Source: Hyphochytrium catenoides
Lineage: Eukaryota; Sar; Hyphochytriomycetes; Hyphochytriales; Hyphochytriaceae
DNA: 64,000 bases
Assembly: GCA_900088475.1 (NCBI GenBank)
Contig: FLMG01001070.1
Span: forward strand, 1 to 64,000
Direction: 5' to 3'
A program made the translations under genes and the position numbers. Position 1 is the stretch's first letter. Every line of letters starts with the position of its first letter. The notes under the pieces were generated by a model. The model was not told the origin of the DNA and searched no databases. It saw only the letters and a list, made by a program, of their open reading frames with translations. Below are positions 23,795 to 36,900 of the stretch, in pieces.

Positions 23795-26334
23795 ATGGCT
23801 AAACGGGTGCACTATTACTATCATGGTAGCGACAAGGACCCTCGTTTCTTCCTTGCCATCTTTATCCCGCTCGCGGGGTCTACCATGTTTTATCTTATCG
23901 CCTTCTGCTATATCTGCAGCCTTCTGCTGCGCAATTTGCTCTGTGTCTCGGAGTTGCCTTACTGCTCACTAGCTCACCATACGTTGCACACCTCCTTATC
24001 TCACTAGACGATATTGGCAACTACTATTTCGGTAAGGGCCATCCCATGAAGGTAGGCTCTTCAAGGTCTCAGTAACATATCTCATGGACGGTGTCCCTGA
24101 CCGCTAATGACCTTAGCCACACCGCATCCGCATGACCCACGAGATGTTGAAGAGCTACAAGCTTCTCGGTGTCATGGAAAGAGCGGTAGGTTAACCCACA
24201 GTCGCAGCAGGAGTTCACGGATGCATCATCTCATGTGGGTGGGCAAAGGTAGATTGACGAAGAGGTGTATACCTAACACATGTAGAGTTCTCATCAGGGA
24301 GTAAGGGACGGACAGTCCAATGACAAGGCAAGAGGATGGAGGAAAAGGGAGAGAACGTAGAAAGCGTTGAGAAGGTACATCTGTCTATAGGAGGATGTGA
24401 AAGTGTGAGAGCAGGAGAGTAGTCCTATTCTATACTAAAGCTTCTGAACAAGCAGCAGATGGAGCGAGCCCTCTCAGCCTTCGAGATGATGAAGTTCCAC
24501 TCGGACGACTACGTCTCGTACCTCCAGGCACCACGCAAAGATGATATTTCGGGAGATCTCAAACGGCTAAAACATTGTACGTAAAACCTTTGGCGAAGGC
24601 AACTCAGCTTAACTTCATGAGCCAAACAGTCTGGGATCCGTCGAACTCACTCTGATCGATGCCGTTCTTTTCACCTTCCTTCCGCGCCCCCGCATGCATC
24701 TGTATCTCTTGCTTTACCTGTTATAGACAACTTGGGCATGGAGTGCCCACTATTCGATGGAGTTTTCGAGTACTGTCAAATTGCCGCCACAGGCTCTGTA
24801 GTTGGTGCACGTAGGCTAAACGAGAAGAAGGCCGATGTCTTTATTAACTACAGCGGCGGGATGAGCCTCGCTCGGCGGTCGCAGAGCTATGGCTTTTGCT
24901 ATGTTAATGATAGCGTTCTGGCCATCTTGGAGCTCTTGCGGTAAGGAGGTCTGCCCACTCGTTCTGAACGAAAGTGCTCCTGTTAATTGGAGGCCGCGTT
25001 CTCGCTGCTTCTTTCCTCTGCTCCCCCGTGCCCTTACTTTGATCTGTTTCATCTTGAGTGCAGCACAACTGCTTGTTTTCCTCACGTCAACGCTTCCCTT
25101 GGTCTGTTGGTTCACGTGGTGCTTCCTGTATGCGATCCTGGCGTTCGTGTCAATACTTCTGGCAGGATGCGTCATTGTGCGGATAACCAACAGCCGATTG
25201 CCCCATTCGCAGGGCTCATCGGCGAGTTCTTTACGTAGATATAGATGCCTTTCACCCGTTAGGTGTGGAGGAAGCCTTTTATAGCACGGACCGAGTGATG
25301 ACCCTATCGTTTCATCAAGAAGGGAGCACAGGGCATATTGACGATATTGGAGTCGGGAAGGGGAAGGGATACGCGGTCAATGTTCCCTTTAAAGACGGGG
25401 TGGACCATAACACATACCTCTCACTCTTCAAGCCAGTGCTGCAGGAGGTTTTAAAACGGTAAGTGCAGAGCTAATCGTGTTTGGTCCTTTCTACTGTGAA
25501 GTGGAAGCGACGAATCTCTACATCAACTCCTCTCTGCCTTCCGCCTTCCCTAGCTCCCCTTCTTTCCCTGCCCGTAGCCGCGCTTTTCCCACTCTCTCTC
25601 ACAAAAGGCTCTAGCAGCTCTAGGAGATCGCCTTATGGCATGACCCCATATCTCTTTCCTTCCTCCTCTCTCTTGGCTGATCCTCAATGCCCAGGTTCCG
25701 CCCCGAGGCGATTGTCTTTCAATGTGGAGCGAGCTGTTTGGGTGGAGACCGGTACTGCAGGATGAATCTGACAGCTGAGACCGTCGCGGAGTGCGCGAAA
25801 GTCTTGAAGGCTGCCGCTAAGCCCTTATTAGTACTAGGAGGCTCAGGGTTCACTCTCAGAAACGTATCGAGGTGCTGGACCTATCTTACAGCAACACTGC
25901 TAGACAGACAGCTATCGCCGGTCATTCCCGATCACAAGTACAGCGATTACTATGGACCGGACTATGTTTTGCTGGACAGGTCCGAGCTGAGCTCGCTGAG
26001 CAACGAAGACCTAAATGACAGGTAAATTGTGGGCCAAGGGACGTATCCGAGAAAAAATTGGTCACTTATTGAGCTGGTTCGAGCTAGTTTTCAACAAGGT
26101 CTAGGATCAGACTCAGGGAGAGAAAAAGGGAGACGACATTCAGACGCTGAGAAGAGAGATAGAAGAGAGCCATGGAGAAGAAAGTGGGAGACAAGGGGCC
26201 GATGCGGTTAGCTTTGGGGAGCTCTTAGCAGTACAGACATTGACTGATGTTTTCACGCCTACAGAGATACGTTAGCTCGGAACCTTAGGACCATTGTAGA
26301 GAACATCCGCAACTTGGTTTTACCTCGCCGATAG
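23795..26334 (+). CDS. Class I histone deacetylase homologue (Rpd3/HDAC1 type), predicted catalytically dead, 8 exons
   Basis: Exons 23795-23825, 24008-24051, 24117-24185, 24459-24576, 24727-24940, 25213-25458, 25695-26021 and 26265-26334 give 1119 nt, exactly 372 aa. Family hallmarks are preserved along the whole length: [98 protein letters not shown] and YYGPDYVL. The active site is not preserved. The tandem His of GGLHHA is GGMSLA (about residue 130). The zinc-binding DIDIHHGDG is DIDAFHPLG (Asp kept, ligand His to Phe). The third ligand in CGSDSLSGDRLG is lost ([13 protein letters not shown]), and the catalytic Tyr of GGGGYT is Phe (GGSGFT). The loop after SFH is about four residues shorter. 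An intact frame with intact introns argues for a maintained pseudoenzyme. The C-terminal disordered tail of HDAC1 is absent. Confidence 0.93.
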
Positions 26335-26494
26335 TGAAGTATCGGCTTCACTGAAGAGGACTTGGTTGTGGGGAAGCAGAAAAAGAGTGAGCTGGATCGC
26401 TCGTTGTATATATAGTTACTGAGGATGTTACATAAGGTTAATAGCAGATGTCAGAAAAGTTGAGAATGCCGCACCAACGAGAGCGAGGCCGCCG

Positions 26495-29359
26495 CTATGA
26501 TAGTCTTCCCCAAGGGTAGAGAAAGTCCTCTAGCTCCTGCCTTAGCGCTCCAGACACCTTCAGGCAGTCTCTATAAAGCTGACTTCGCATATATTCACTG
26601 TCAGACGCCCAGCCTACCCTCCTGTACTTGAAGGGAGAGACACTCTCCACTGTCGTCTTCTCCAAATCCGTCAAGAGCTGATCGAGCTCCTCCTCTCCGT
26701 CAAATAGCGTGCCTGTGAGGGAGGTCCGGTCATTCAGATTTTCTAGGTCCTCCACGAGTTTCACTCTAAGATCCCGTGGGAGCCCCGCGATCGCCTTCTT
26801 CATCCTTAACATCCGCCGCCAAACTGCCCGCAGAGCACTGAAGGAGCTTTTGGCCTCTCCGTAGCCATACCACAACGTCCCTCGCCCATCCTTGACATTT
26901 TCCGTGTGCCGATGGTCTAAGGATGAATATGATGGAAGTCAGTCTCTAAACCCTATGAACCGTCTTACCAAGAGTCTAATCTCTAACGCTAAGACTTATA
27001 AGTAATCCTATATGTCCCTTCCCACCCTGAGACATCCCAGATGAAGACAAAACCAGTTGCACTGCCTATATTGAGTTCCAGGATACTCTAGTTTTCTTTT
27101 CCCGTCGAGCCATATGTACTTACAGGAGATGGTAGCAGCTGCTGAAACGCCAAAAAGAGCTCCTAGAGTCTCTGCTATGTCCTTGTCGCTCTTCTGCGTG
27201 TAAACAGATTATAGGCAGGTTGCAGAAGGAGATTTCGCTCAGTTTCGGCATCATAGAGGTCATTATACAAGGGAAACGCGGACGCTGCGTAGGAGAAGGG
27301 CTATTGAATGAAGGTACAGAAGACAACGAAGAACAGTTACTCAGTGCGCAAGATCCCTAAGGATGACGACAGAGCAACTCAAAAAAGACAGGAGCATAGT
27401 CAGAGATAGGATAGAGGTAAAGGACGCATGCACAGACCTGGAGCTTCGTGACTTTCGTATGTATGAGGTTGCAAACCTCCAAATTAGCCTCAGACAGTGC
27501 TCCCCAAGTCAAGTCCGTCCGGCTCAATTTCATCTCTTTGATAAAGAGCTGGTCATCGTCAAGTAATGGCTTCTCCTCTACTTTCTTGTCCTGCGTTCTC
27601 TCCTGCTTGTTCTCTCCATTTTCTGCATTCTCTGACACTCTCGAATTCTCTGGCCGTGTCTCAGGCTGAATATCCTTTCCTCCAACTTTCTTTCCGGGGT
27701 TTCCAGTGACGTCCATGGCCTTTTCAGCCTTTCCCTCTGTGTCTCCAGCCTTTCCTTCTTCGGGGGGGTTACGACTGTCTGCCAGCGTTTGCTCGCCGTT
27801 GTCTCTCTTTGGCTCCGACTCCTCAGGCTTCATGTTCTCACTCTTCTCTATTCTATCTGATGTCGTAGGGTTACCATCATCGGCTCTATTACTCTTACTT
27901 TCCAGCTCCGGTCCAGGTTCCTGCAAGGTCGTCTTTCCATTCTGTGCCTGCTGCGGACTATTTCCATCCGCCTTGGCATCACGCTCATCACCTTTGCTAG
28001 GCTCCTCAGGCTCCTTCTTTCCCCCTTCCCTATCTACCTTTGCTCCGGTCTCTGCTTTCTTCTCAATCTCGGTTGCCTTGCTCAACCCATTTTGAGCTTT
28101 CACCGGCGCTGTACCATTGAGCGCACCGTTTTGGCTCTGCTGTAATTGCTGAGTCGAAGGAGGTGGCCTTGTGATCCCATATATTCTTGCCCACCGCGCC
28201 CTAACGCCTGTCAAGGGGACGTGGTTAGTATGATACTGACTGCCAACTCCAAGGCGCTATCATGGGAAAATCTACGTTGTTGCCTTCTTTGTTAATCTAT
28301 GTGTGTCCTTGCATTCAGGCCTTTGGGACACCGAATCCTCAAATAGTAGCAGCTCTTCCTCCAACCTAAACCTGCGCAGGAACTACCTACCTTTGTTTGG
28401 ATTCATCGAGAAAATGCTGTACGCTTTCTCAAAGTAGAGCTGAAAGGCTGCATGGTACTTCCTCAGCCCGAGCGGAGAATGTAGATCGAACTTCCGCAAG
28501 TCTAGGCCATCCACAAATCCTGAATTTACTGGGAGGAGAAAAAAGGTTCTCATGTTAGGCAGCTCTCTTAGTGTCTTCTTTGCCCGTCCTTATTCTAAAG
28601 TTCTCTTCATACCACTTGGCTCCCCTCTCCCTCTCCTGGCCCCACTCCCCTTTGCCCCAACAGAATCACCATCTCTCTCTTCCCCTGTTCCCTACCTCTC
28701 TACGACCTGCTCTATATGTGAGGATGGCAAAGTATACTGCCACTGGCCTCTTTCGCCCTTCCGTACATCTTTGCTAGCTCTAATGCTCACTTGCAATCGT
28801 ACACTCGCCGCACCCCCAACGCACAAGTGCACCGGTTCTCTTACACGACACCCCGTCCCGCGGAAACCCTACGTTAAGCAGGACCCGCTTGTCCACCTCC
28901 ATGAGAATGCCCTATCCTAATCCTCCGGCTCCCTGTCTCTCGCTTCTTTCTCTATCTCTATCTCTCTCTTCGTGGGCCTTGTCCTCTGTACGCACCTAGA
29001 CTTCCGTTTGATTCCGTGAGCACGCGCTTTTTGGGCAGCTTGTCAACGGTTGTGGCAAAGTTGCCGTCCCTCTTGCCTAAGTAGCTGCTTCCAGGCGTCT
29101 CTGCCTTTTTCGCTATTGCGCTCATGATACCTGTCTTGGTCTGTAGAAAGGAATCTGTGTTGACCTTCACGGCAGTTGAGGAGCTACCTGTCCCAGGTGT
29201 CGAAGTTGAGCCCGTGAGGTCCACAGATGAGCTATCAGCGGTTCCCGGAGTAGAGGACGGCTTTGGGGCGTGCAAGGCCGCATGAGTGACGCATACACCA
29301 CCTGCAATTTGGACTATTGCCCTCTTGTTGCACCCTGGCGTGGTGCAGGTCTTATACAT
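26495..29359 (-). CDS. Unrecognised multi-exon gene with one WRKY19-type zinc finger
   Basis: The first exons are well supported: 29359-28996, 28528-28391 and 28207-27438, with phases that fit. A later exon near 27185-27120 reads SDKDIAETLGALFGVSAAA, and the last exon, about 26890-26495, ends in FLYPWGRLS. The exons between were not fixed. Residues 1-30 contain CTTPGCNKRA...GGVCVTHAA, the Cys-x4-Cys ... Cys-x2-His pattern of the WRKY19-like zinc fingers common in stramenopiles and plants. A Ser/Thr-rich linker follows, then GLRKYHAAFQLYFEKAYSIF (a helix-rich block), and a roughly 190-residue Glu/Lys/Pro-rich low-complexity region. After that come structured segments including SRTDLTWGALSEANLEVCNL. 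The overall family is not recognised. The architecture suggests a nuclear or scaffold protein, but no function is assigned. It is convergent with the HDAC homologue (stops 160 bp apart). Confidence 0.65.
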
Positions 29360-29937
29360 CTCGGTGGCTTGCTCTCCCTCTTCTGACTCAGCCTCGGGGT
29401 GGTGCTGGGTCCGCCTCGCTCTCTTGGGTCATCACAGGGAGAGATAAGAGGATCTATAGTCCTATCTCTTGCAAATGAGTGAGGATGAAGTTTGCAGTAC
29501 TCGAGCAGGACTCTGGAAGTTGAAGTGCTTCTTTTGACACCACCTGCTTCCTCTACGGCAAGCGGCGGCCGTCTTGTGGTGGACACGCGTGCCCACTTAC
29601 TGGCTAAGCGTCAGAAGTACCACGGGCAAGTTGGGAGAGACAATTTATGACGCTTCAGAGCTGCGCTGGAGCTGCCCTGTATCTTCCAGCAGACCAAGTT
29701 GAACGATTGTGAGGTCGAGCAAGTTCAATGGCTGTTGGGCTTGATGACGGTCCTAGCTGTGTACGAGAGCGAGCGGCACGTACAGGCCATGAGAGCGGTC
29801 GTACGAGTAGTTCTGCGAGTAGAAGTAGGAGGATAATAAGAAAGGAAGAGCTCAACAACATGATTTGAGATAGAACCATACATAGAAGATAGACACAGAA
29901 TATGAAAGCGGAAAACCACACAGCCACAACCGAGAGA

Positions 29938-30082
29938 TAGAGGGGGAGAGAGAAAGACAGAGGGATACTGAGAGAATGAGTGTGAGAGAGAGAGAAAGAA
30001 CATATAGGAGAGAGAGAGTTCAGGGAATAGACAGAGCAAGAGAGAGATACAGAGAAAGAGAGACAGAGAGAGAGAGAATGAA
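29938..30082. repeat. GA-rich simple repeat
   Basis: Imperfect GA dinucleotide sequence about 145 bp long. On the minus strand it is a CT tract, about 0.6 kb upstream of the zinc-finger gene start. Confidence 0.9.
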
Positions 30083-30449
30083 AGAAAGAGAAATGCTATG
30101 GTTCGCGGTGGTGGAGGAGTAAATGTAAACCACCACCACAGGAGGCACCCCCTGCTCATGGTTCCCGAGGCTATCACCCCAACGTTGCCTAAAGAGTGAA
30201 ATACAACAAAAAGATTCTGCTCTCGCCACTGCCCCCATGTCGCCAAAGGTGCCGTTCCTCGTTTCAAAACTATATGTAGAGGGGGATTCGCCCTTCATGG
30301 ACACCTCAGGGTCCTGGAGGAGGTCAGAGAGTGACGAAAGTTACCAATCTCAGCTACCAGCTCAAGGCTTGAGGACCTTCATCTGCCTCCTCCTCCTCCG
30401 CTACCTTGTAACAAAAGCGAGAAATCTTCCCATCTTTACTTCACATTCT

Positions 30450-30484
30450 CTCTCTCTCTGTGTCTCTTTCGCTGTCTCTTTCTT

Positions 30485-30519
<35 letters not shown>

Positions 30520-30616
30520 CTCTCCCTGTGTCTCTTTCGCTGTCTCTTTCTTTCTTTCTCTCTCTCTCTCTCTCTCTCTCGCGCGCTCTCTCTCTCGCTC
30601 TCTCTCTCTCTGTTAC
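30450..30616. repeat. CT-rich simple repeat
   Basis: Imperfect CT sequence of about 165 bp with two similar sub-blocks (each containing a TCTTTCTTTC stretch), suggesting internal duplication. It lies about 0.33 kb upstream of the MAP3K start and is in the sense orientation. Confidence 0.9.
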
Positions 30617-30950
30617 CCCCTTTCCCTTTCTGTTGAAGCTAGGGATTGAACTACCTTTGGTTGCCTTATCTCTCAACCGACCACGCTTCCTGGATTGTGA
30701 AGCTTGTGCTTCCTTTCAAGAGGCATCAAGAGGCAGTCTATCTATGGAGCAGACAGAAGAGAAAGTCTTTGACCTCTGGAGCCGTCACCTCAAGCTCTAA
30801 CATATTCACGGGCGAACCTGTGTGTCATGTTCCTAGCAGGGCAATAGCCTTTGGACCGCAGGCGAGGAACCACGGCGACAAAGGCAAGAGGGCTCAAGCA
30901 AGGTCTGCAGGAAAGAGTCGCTAGAGCTGTGGGGCAGGCTGTATAAGAGG

Positions 30951-33900
30951 ATGAATCGCAACCGCAGCAAGAGTGTTTTGAACCAGAAGAAGGTCAACAG
31001 CCCAATTCCGCAGCTGAGGAAGCGTACAGTCGCTCAGCCCGACCCTGTCGTCGCGCGTGTGGGGAATATTGTAAGCCAAGCACCCTGGTGCTCACTTCTT
31101 CTCCCTTAGATCAATCTAGTGGGCTTCTGTGTGAAGAACTCAGCCTCATGTCTTTCAAATGTCTTACGTTGCACCACGTAGTCTTTCAGCCTGCATTTTC
31201 TGGCAAGGTCCATGACTTATATACTCTCTTTGGTCCACCCATGGCGTACAAGTTGTCTAATCTTATCTACTCTTATCTTCTGTGCCTATAGCCTTCTTTT
31301 GCTAACGACTTCTGCTATTTGGCATAGCAAATCGGAGCTGAGATTGGGAAGGGCGGCTTTGGCACTGTCTTTCTGGGTCTCAGTCTCGAGACCGGTGCAT
31401 CGGTGGCAGTAAAACGCATATCGTTGCACGACATTGAGAAAGAAGAGCTCAGCGGCATCCAAGTAAGACGTGAGCCTCTCTTTGGCGTCCCTTGCAAAAG
31501 CTTTGGTCGCTTCTTATCTTCTATCTATCAGTCTGATGTGTGCTGGGCCTATGTTGTTCACTGCCTCCTTTTCTTATACATCTGTTGTCATTTTGGATCC
31601 TGTCTCTCCCCCGTTCCCTTTCGGCAAGCCTCTCATATTTCACTTGATGCCTCTATCTTTCTGCACCTCTAGCTCTCCATGTCTCTGTCTCTCTCTCTTC
31701 TCTTTCTTTTCTTCATCCTTGCTGTCTACTACTTATTTGCTGCCCTCCTCTGCCTCCATTCTCCTCTGTCGTTCCAGAGTGAGATTGATCTCTTGAAGCG
31801 GTTAAATCATGAGAATATCGTGAAATATTGCGACACGGTCCAGCAGTACAATTACCTATACATTATACTAGAGTGAGGACGACGACTTCTCTGTCCTAAC
31901 CCTGCCTTCTACCAGTTTAGATGCACTGTCTTCGAAATGGTTAAGGCGTTCTCATCTATGTAGCCCTTCTTTGCTTCGCCACACGGTGCTCTCAAGGGTC
32001 CCGCTGCGTTACCCTCTGTTCTAACAGGTATATGGAGAATGGCTCTCTGGCTCAAACATTGAAGAGATTCGGTACCCTTTCGGAGTCATTAGTGGCTATA
32101 TATATTGCCCAAGTCTTGAGGGGCTTGGCATATCTTCATGAGCAAGGTTCGCACTCTGCGTCATCTCGCCGCCCTGTCTCTTGATAGGTCTCATCACCAT
32201 GACCCTTACGTGCTTTCCTGAAGCCATTTGTCTCCCCTTTGTGGTCGCTAGCGTAACCACGATATGTTTCTCTCTTGCCTACGAAACCCATACTCTTTGC
32301 CTGCTGTTTTACTTACCCATCTCTTCCGCTTCATGCTCCCTTTCCACAATTGTTGTCGGCAGGCGTGCTACACCGCGATATAAAGGGGGCCAACATTCTC
32401 ACGTCGAAGGACGGCGTGGTTAAATTGGCCGACTTTGGCGTAGCTGTGAGATTAGGGGACGCTCAGAAGAGCAACTCCGTCGTGGGAACCCCCTACTGGA
32501 GTAAGCCTGCATGCATCTCGGAATGGTGTCCTTGTGGTCTCTATCTATCTAGTGTCAGAGTCCTTCTTATTGCTCTAGCCTCCCCCCATTTGCGAATCTC
32601 CACCCCTTGCCCCCTCCTTAGCCTGCCATGTTACGGCGCTCTGTTTTAAGGTTATTTTTTCTTCTCCCTCCAGTGGCTCCGGAGATCATTGAGATGGTGG
32701 GCTGCACTGCGGCGTCTGATATTTGGTGAGTGGTAGGAAAGTCTCTGCCCCTGAAAAGACACCGTCACTTCAGCCGCAGATTGCATTTTGTTGCTTCTCC
32801 AATGGTCTTCTTTTTTAGTTAGGTTCCACCCTTATAAGCTACAGGTCATCCTGTCCAATAGTTCTCTCTCCTATGTACTCATTGAGCTTACAACGTGAGA
32901 AACCACTGTTATTGTAGGAGTGTGGGTTGCACAGTGATCGAGCTTTTAACTGGAAAACCACCTTACTTTGACCTTGCCCCAATGGCTGCACTATTTCGTA
33001 TAGTTCAGGACCCTTATCCGCCGGTTCCAGAGGGGTTGTCGCCGGTAAGTTTGCCTCACTCTCTCTCGTTGGCCACACCCCGGACAATAGTGCTTTTGGG
33101 CTCTACCGGTTTCCTCTCTTCGTTACTGAAGCTCTTTATCGGTCTCAGGCCTGCCGGGAATTTTTGATGAAGTGCTTCAGTAAACACCCTCCGCATCGTG
33201 GCACTGCGACGGAACTCTTAGAAATGCCTTGGATCACGTCAGCTCCTAGAAGGAATCTTAATCAGGTAACAATGCCATTCAAGTGCGAGAAGGAGACTTC
33301 TTCGAAGCCATTTTCGGCCCAAAAAGGTGGACTCTGTCGTCTTCAACAACCTTTGGCACCTCTGGCGCTAATTTTTCTTGCCTGGCGACTTTTTTCCAGT
33401 GTCGGGGAAGCTTTGCTTATGCTTTTGATTTTGGAAAGAGAAATGCGTTACATGGCTAGCTGATCTCATTGATCTGCTCATAAAATTACTGCCTCACTGA
33501 CGCTTTCCATCCCCTCAACTCCTAAATATAGCAAAGCAAGCGCCTCATAGAGACCATTAGTACGACTGAGGACAGCGGGATCAGCCAAGTCATCGCTAGA
33601 GAGAGGACCTTAAGAGGGCTTTCCCCTTCATGGCCTGCGGAAGAGAAAGAAAACAGGAGAAGAAGCAAGAAAGACTCGGACTTGGAGAGAAGCAGAACTC
33701 GGACTACTTCAGACGCTAACCAGGGTCCACGAACGCCAAAGTGTACGTAAGAGATAAAGCGCACAGTCCTTCCTACATAGGTGTTGACTACCTGTCTCTC
33801 TTCCTACCAGCACCCAGAGGGCCCAAACTCCCATCACCAACAGCATCTCCAAGAAACAAGGAAAAGATGGCGAAGGATAAGGGGGAGGAAGAAGAGGAGC

Positions 33901-36900
33901 TCTGGGATACTGAGGAGACTACAGATAACTCAGCTTCTGTTCGCCATGGTCCGGTAGGTGCAACATTTGCCATTAGAGGGTACTGGCACGCGTTTGCCTG
34001 CTAGTGTGATTCTCTTTCTTCTGTTTGCCTCTGGTTTTGGGTTTTCTACAAATCGATGCAGGAATTCAGTCCTTTCTCGCACGATGTGACTTCCTCGGAT
34101 CGCCCGGGTGTGCGGTGTGTGTCTCTAGCTGGCCGGGTCTGAGCATAGCTCTATGTATCTCTTCGGAAACTAGCTCGGGATGGAAGTATTCTATAGATTC
34201 AAAAATTCTGCTTACGTTTGACTTTCCCATCTAGTTCGCGCACCTGCGGCTGGGGCAACAAGATTCTCCAAGATCCAAGCCGCCAGGTAGGTTATGGGGC
34301 CTTGAGCATCTTGACCCGGCTACGCTGTTTATGTACCCTATCTCCGCCCCTCTATGGCCTAGGTGACCCTACCTTTGGCAAAAGCAGCATAGTCTTATAT
34401 CCTTTTCTTCCTCTCATGTCTGCTCCTGGCTATGCTCTCATTCTGACTATGTGTACCAGCCTCGCTTGTTATAGATGCTGATGCTTTGGACGACTGGGAG
34501 GATGATGACGACGAAGGGAAGTCAAGTACCTCGGAGAAGAAGGTACGTCTTTTCAACTTTGCGGAGGCGCAGGCCACGTATCAGCCCGTGGAGTAAGATA
34601 TCCTCCACTGTTATTGACATTTGTATCCACAAATCGTCAGACGGCAGGTACAAGCTCGGGCACACAGAGCGCGTCCTCTACGCTTCGTCTTCTCTCTCTG
34701 GATGCCACGCCCACTGCCCGGCTGCAAAGATTTAAAGAAGTGGAGTCAGAAGACCTGGAGGGCCTAGATTTGCAAGTCGGAGAGAATCAGGTCAACAAAC
34801 TTAACAATCTAAATTTTCCAAGATAGACTGCTGTCGCTCTTCACTACTCTTTATATAATAGGCAGCATATCCGTCCTTCTACTAAAAGCTGCTTGCCCTC
34901 GGTGCCACCTTTCTCCCTTCATGTTCAGCCAATAACTATAATTTTGATACCCTCTCTTACTTGCTTCAGAAGGGAAAAGCGAGCCAAAGCGCTGAAAGGC
35001 TTGATCTTGCACAGAGACTAAGGCAGAGAATGTCCCAGCTCAGTGAGGTGAGTCGCTCGGCCTTCACGTCCAATGACGATAGAGTCTCACTTTGACCCTC
35101 CAATCTTCTTGTTTGTGCGTTGAAAGGCGGAAAACACCATCTCGTGGCAGGATGACTTTGAGGAGGAGGGTAGGAATGCGAAAGTGATACGTTCTAGCTA
35201 CTTAACCGCAGCACAGCCTTCCGTGCCATTCTCCAAGTCAATGATCATCCAGCCTCTTCTGTCTTCCTTCTATCTCCTTGCTCACTGCTCCGGCTGACAC
35301 GATCTGTTCTTGTGACATCCCTATCTTTCCGGATCCCGATGCAATTTCAAAGACCTGGAGGAGTCCGCTGACCGCGATCTGATTGCTAAACAAAGCACAA
35401 TGATTGCTACCCTCTTGAGGCAGCTTGAGACGTCAAGCAGTGATGCTGCAGTCCTCCAGGCATGCAATGAGCTGGTAAGCAACCCTCATAAAAGATTAAG
35501 GTGAATCGGGGAGCGGAATGGCTGCACGTATGAGGGAATATAGCACCGACGAGGTGGTAAATGGAAGCGCTCATATATGATTAGGCGAAAAGACAACAAG
35601 GGAGCAAGTGCAGCTAGGGTCACACTAGAAACCTGAGTATTAGGTGCCCAAACAGTAGACCTGATAAAAGAAGGAAAATGCTTGGTGGTCTCTCTGAAGT
35701 ACTGAAGTCAAGCTCAAACTCTCTGGGTACGTTTTGCTGTAGGAGTCAGCTCTTAGCGAGAGCTCTGTCGATCAACGGGCAGCCATAGTACGGTCGCAGA
35801 ACGGTATCATCCCGCTTCTCATGGACGTTCTGGACAGAAAGAGTCCAGCTGTGCTACTTGCTGTGCTGAGGCTTATGCAGCTGGTTAGTAAAATCTATGT
35901 ACTCACCATTTTCGTCTGTCTTTGCTCTCTATGGATACCAGCCATTTATCTTTTTGAATCCCCCGTCTCTATTTGGCATCTCGGCTCTCTTCTCGCTACG
36001 GCGATATGAACGGATCTCCAGCCGCTTTCTTTTTGGTACTCCAGACTGTGGCATAAATATCGTGCGCTCATGCCTCGAACATGCTTTCCCTCCATCCGCA
36101 GCTCACTGAAGAGAACAAGAAGCTTCAGGAGAATCTATCTCTTGTTGGATTTATCCCTATTGTCATTCGGATAGTCAGCTCATCAAGGCCAAAAGCTGAT
36201 GACGGCGTGTTGGGTGGGAGATCACCCAGTAGTGGCCGGCAGGGAAGGGAGGGATCGGGGGAAAAGGAGTCAATAGAAGACGAGGACCCAAAGTTACAGA
36301 TCCGAATGGAAGCTGCCAAGCTCATCCACAAGATATGCCGCACGTCCACTCTCACTTTACAAATGTTGATAGCGTGTGGGGGCCTAGCGGTGAGAGAACG
36401 CGACAACTCTATTCTCGCCTGCTCGTCCTCTATTGCTACATATGTACCTGGCTACGTTGCAGTATTAACGCTGCCTCCGTATCGATGCAGGTGCTAGTCA
36501 ACTTTCTTGACATCTCAGACGCTCGCTACCAGCCACTCGTAAAGATTGGTCTGGATGGCATTGTCAGCGCTTTCAATCTTCCGGTATGTTTGCCGCCTTA
36601 AGGTCTTCTGGTGCTTGTCAATAACCTTTCGTCCGACATCCCACTAGACAATATCGAAGAATGACTTTTGCCGACTTTTTGCAAAGAGTGGGCTTTTACG
36701 GAGGCTCATGGTTGTCTTTGGCCACATTCTCAAAGAGGTTGGAAGCCACTCCTTGCTCCCCATTCTCTTCTTCCCTTGTTTCGGCCGAAGATCGACCGGC
36801 CCTTCTCTTCTCCACCAAACACAACATTATCCACCACTAAGATGGGCGACGTTGACGTTAATCACCATTTCACCTGCTGTTCTAGTTCTCAAGCCTGACA

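Larger units (their letters stand above)
29360..30950. other. 1.6-kb divergent intergenic region with opposing GA and CT tracts
   Basis: This lies between the starts of the zinc-finger gene (-) and the MAP3K (+). It contains a GA-rich block at about 29938-30082 and a CT-rich block at about 30450-30616, so each block is pyrimidine-rich on the coding strand of its nearest gene. Open frames at 30237-30800 and 30646-30924 begin or run through non-repetitive sequence, but show no known motif. A 5' untranslated or extra upstream exon of the kinase cannot be excluded. Confidence 0.55.

Noticed and set aside
28552-28920. Plus-strand frame opposite the zinc-finger gene
   Set aside because: Runs through an intron of the minus-strand gene and overlaps its exon borders; pyrimidine-rich, no motif.
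29725-30267. Hydrophobic minus-strand frame
   Set aside because: Ser/Leu/Phe content comes from the GA/CT tract; it only mimics membrane segments.
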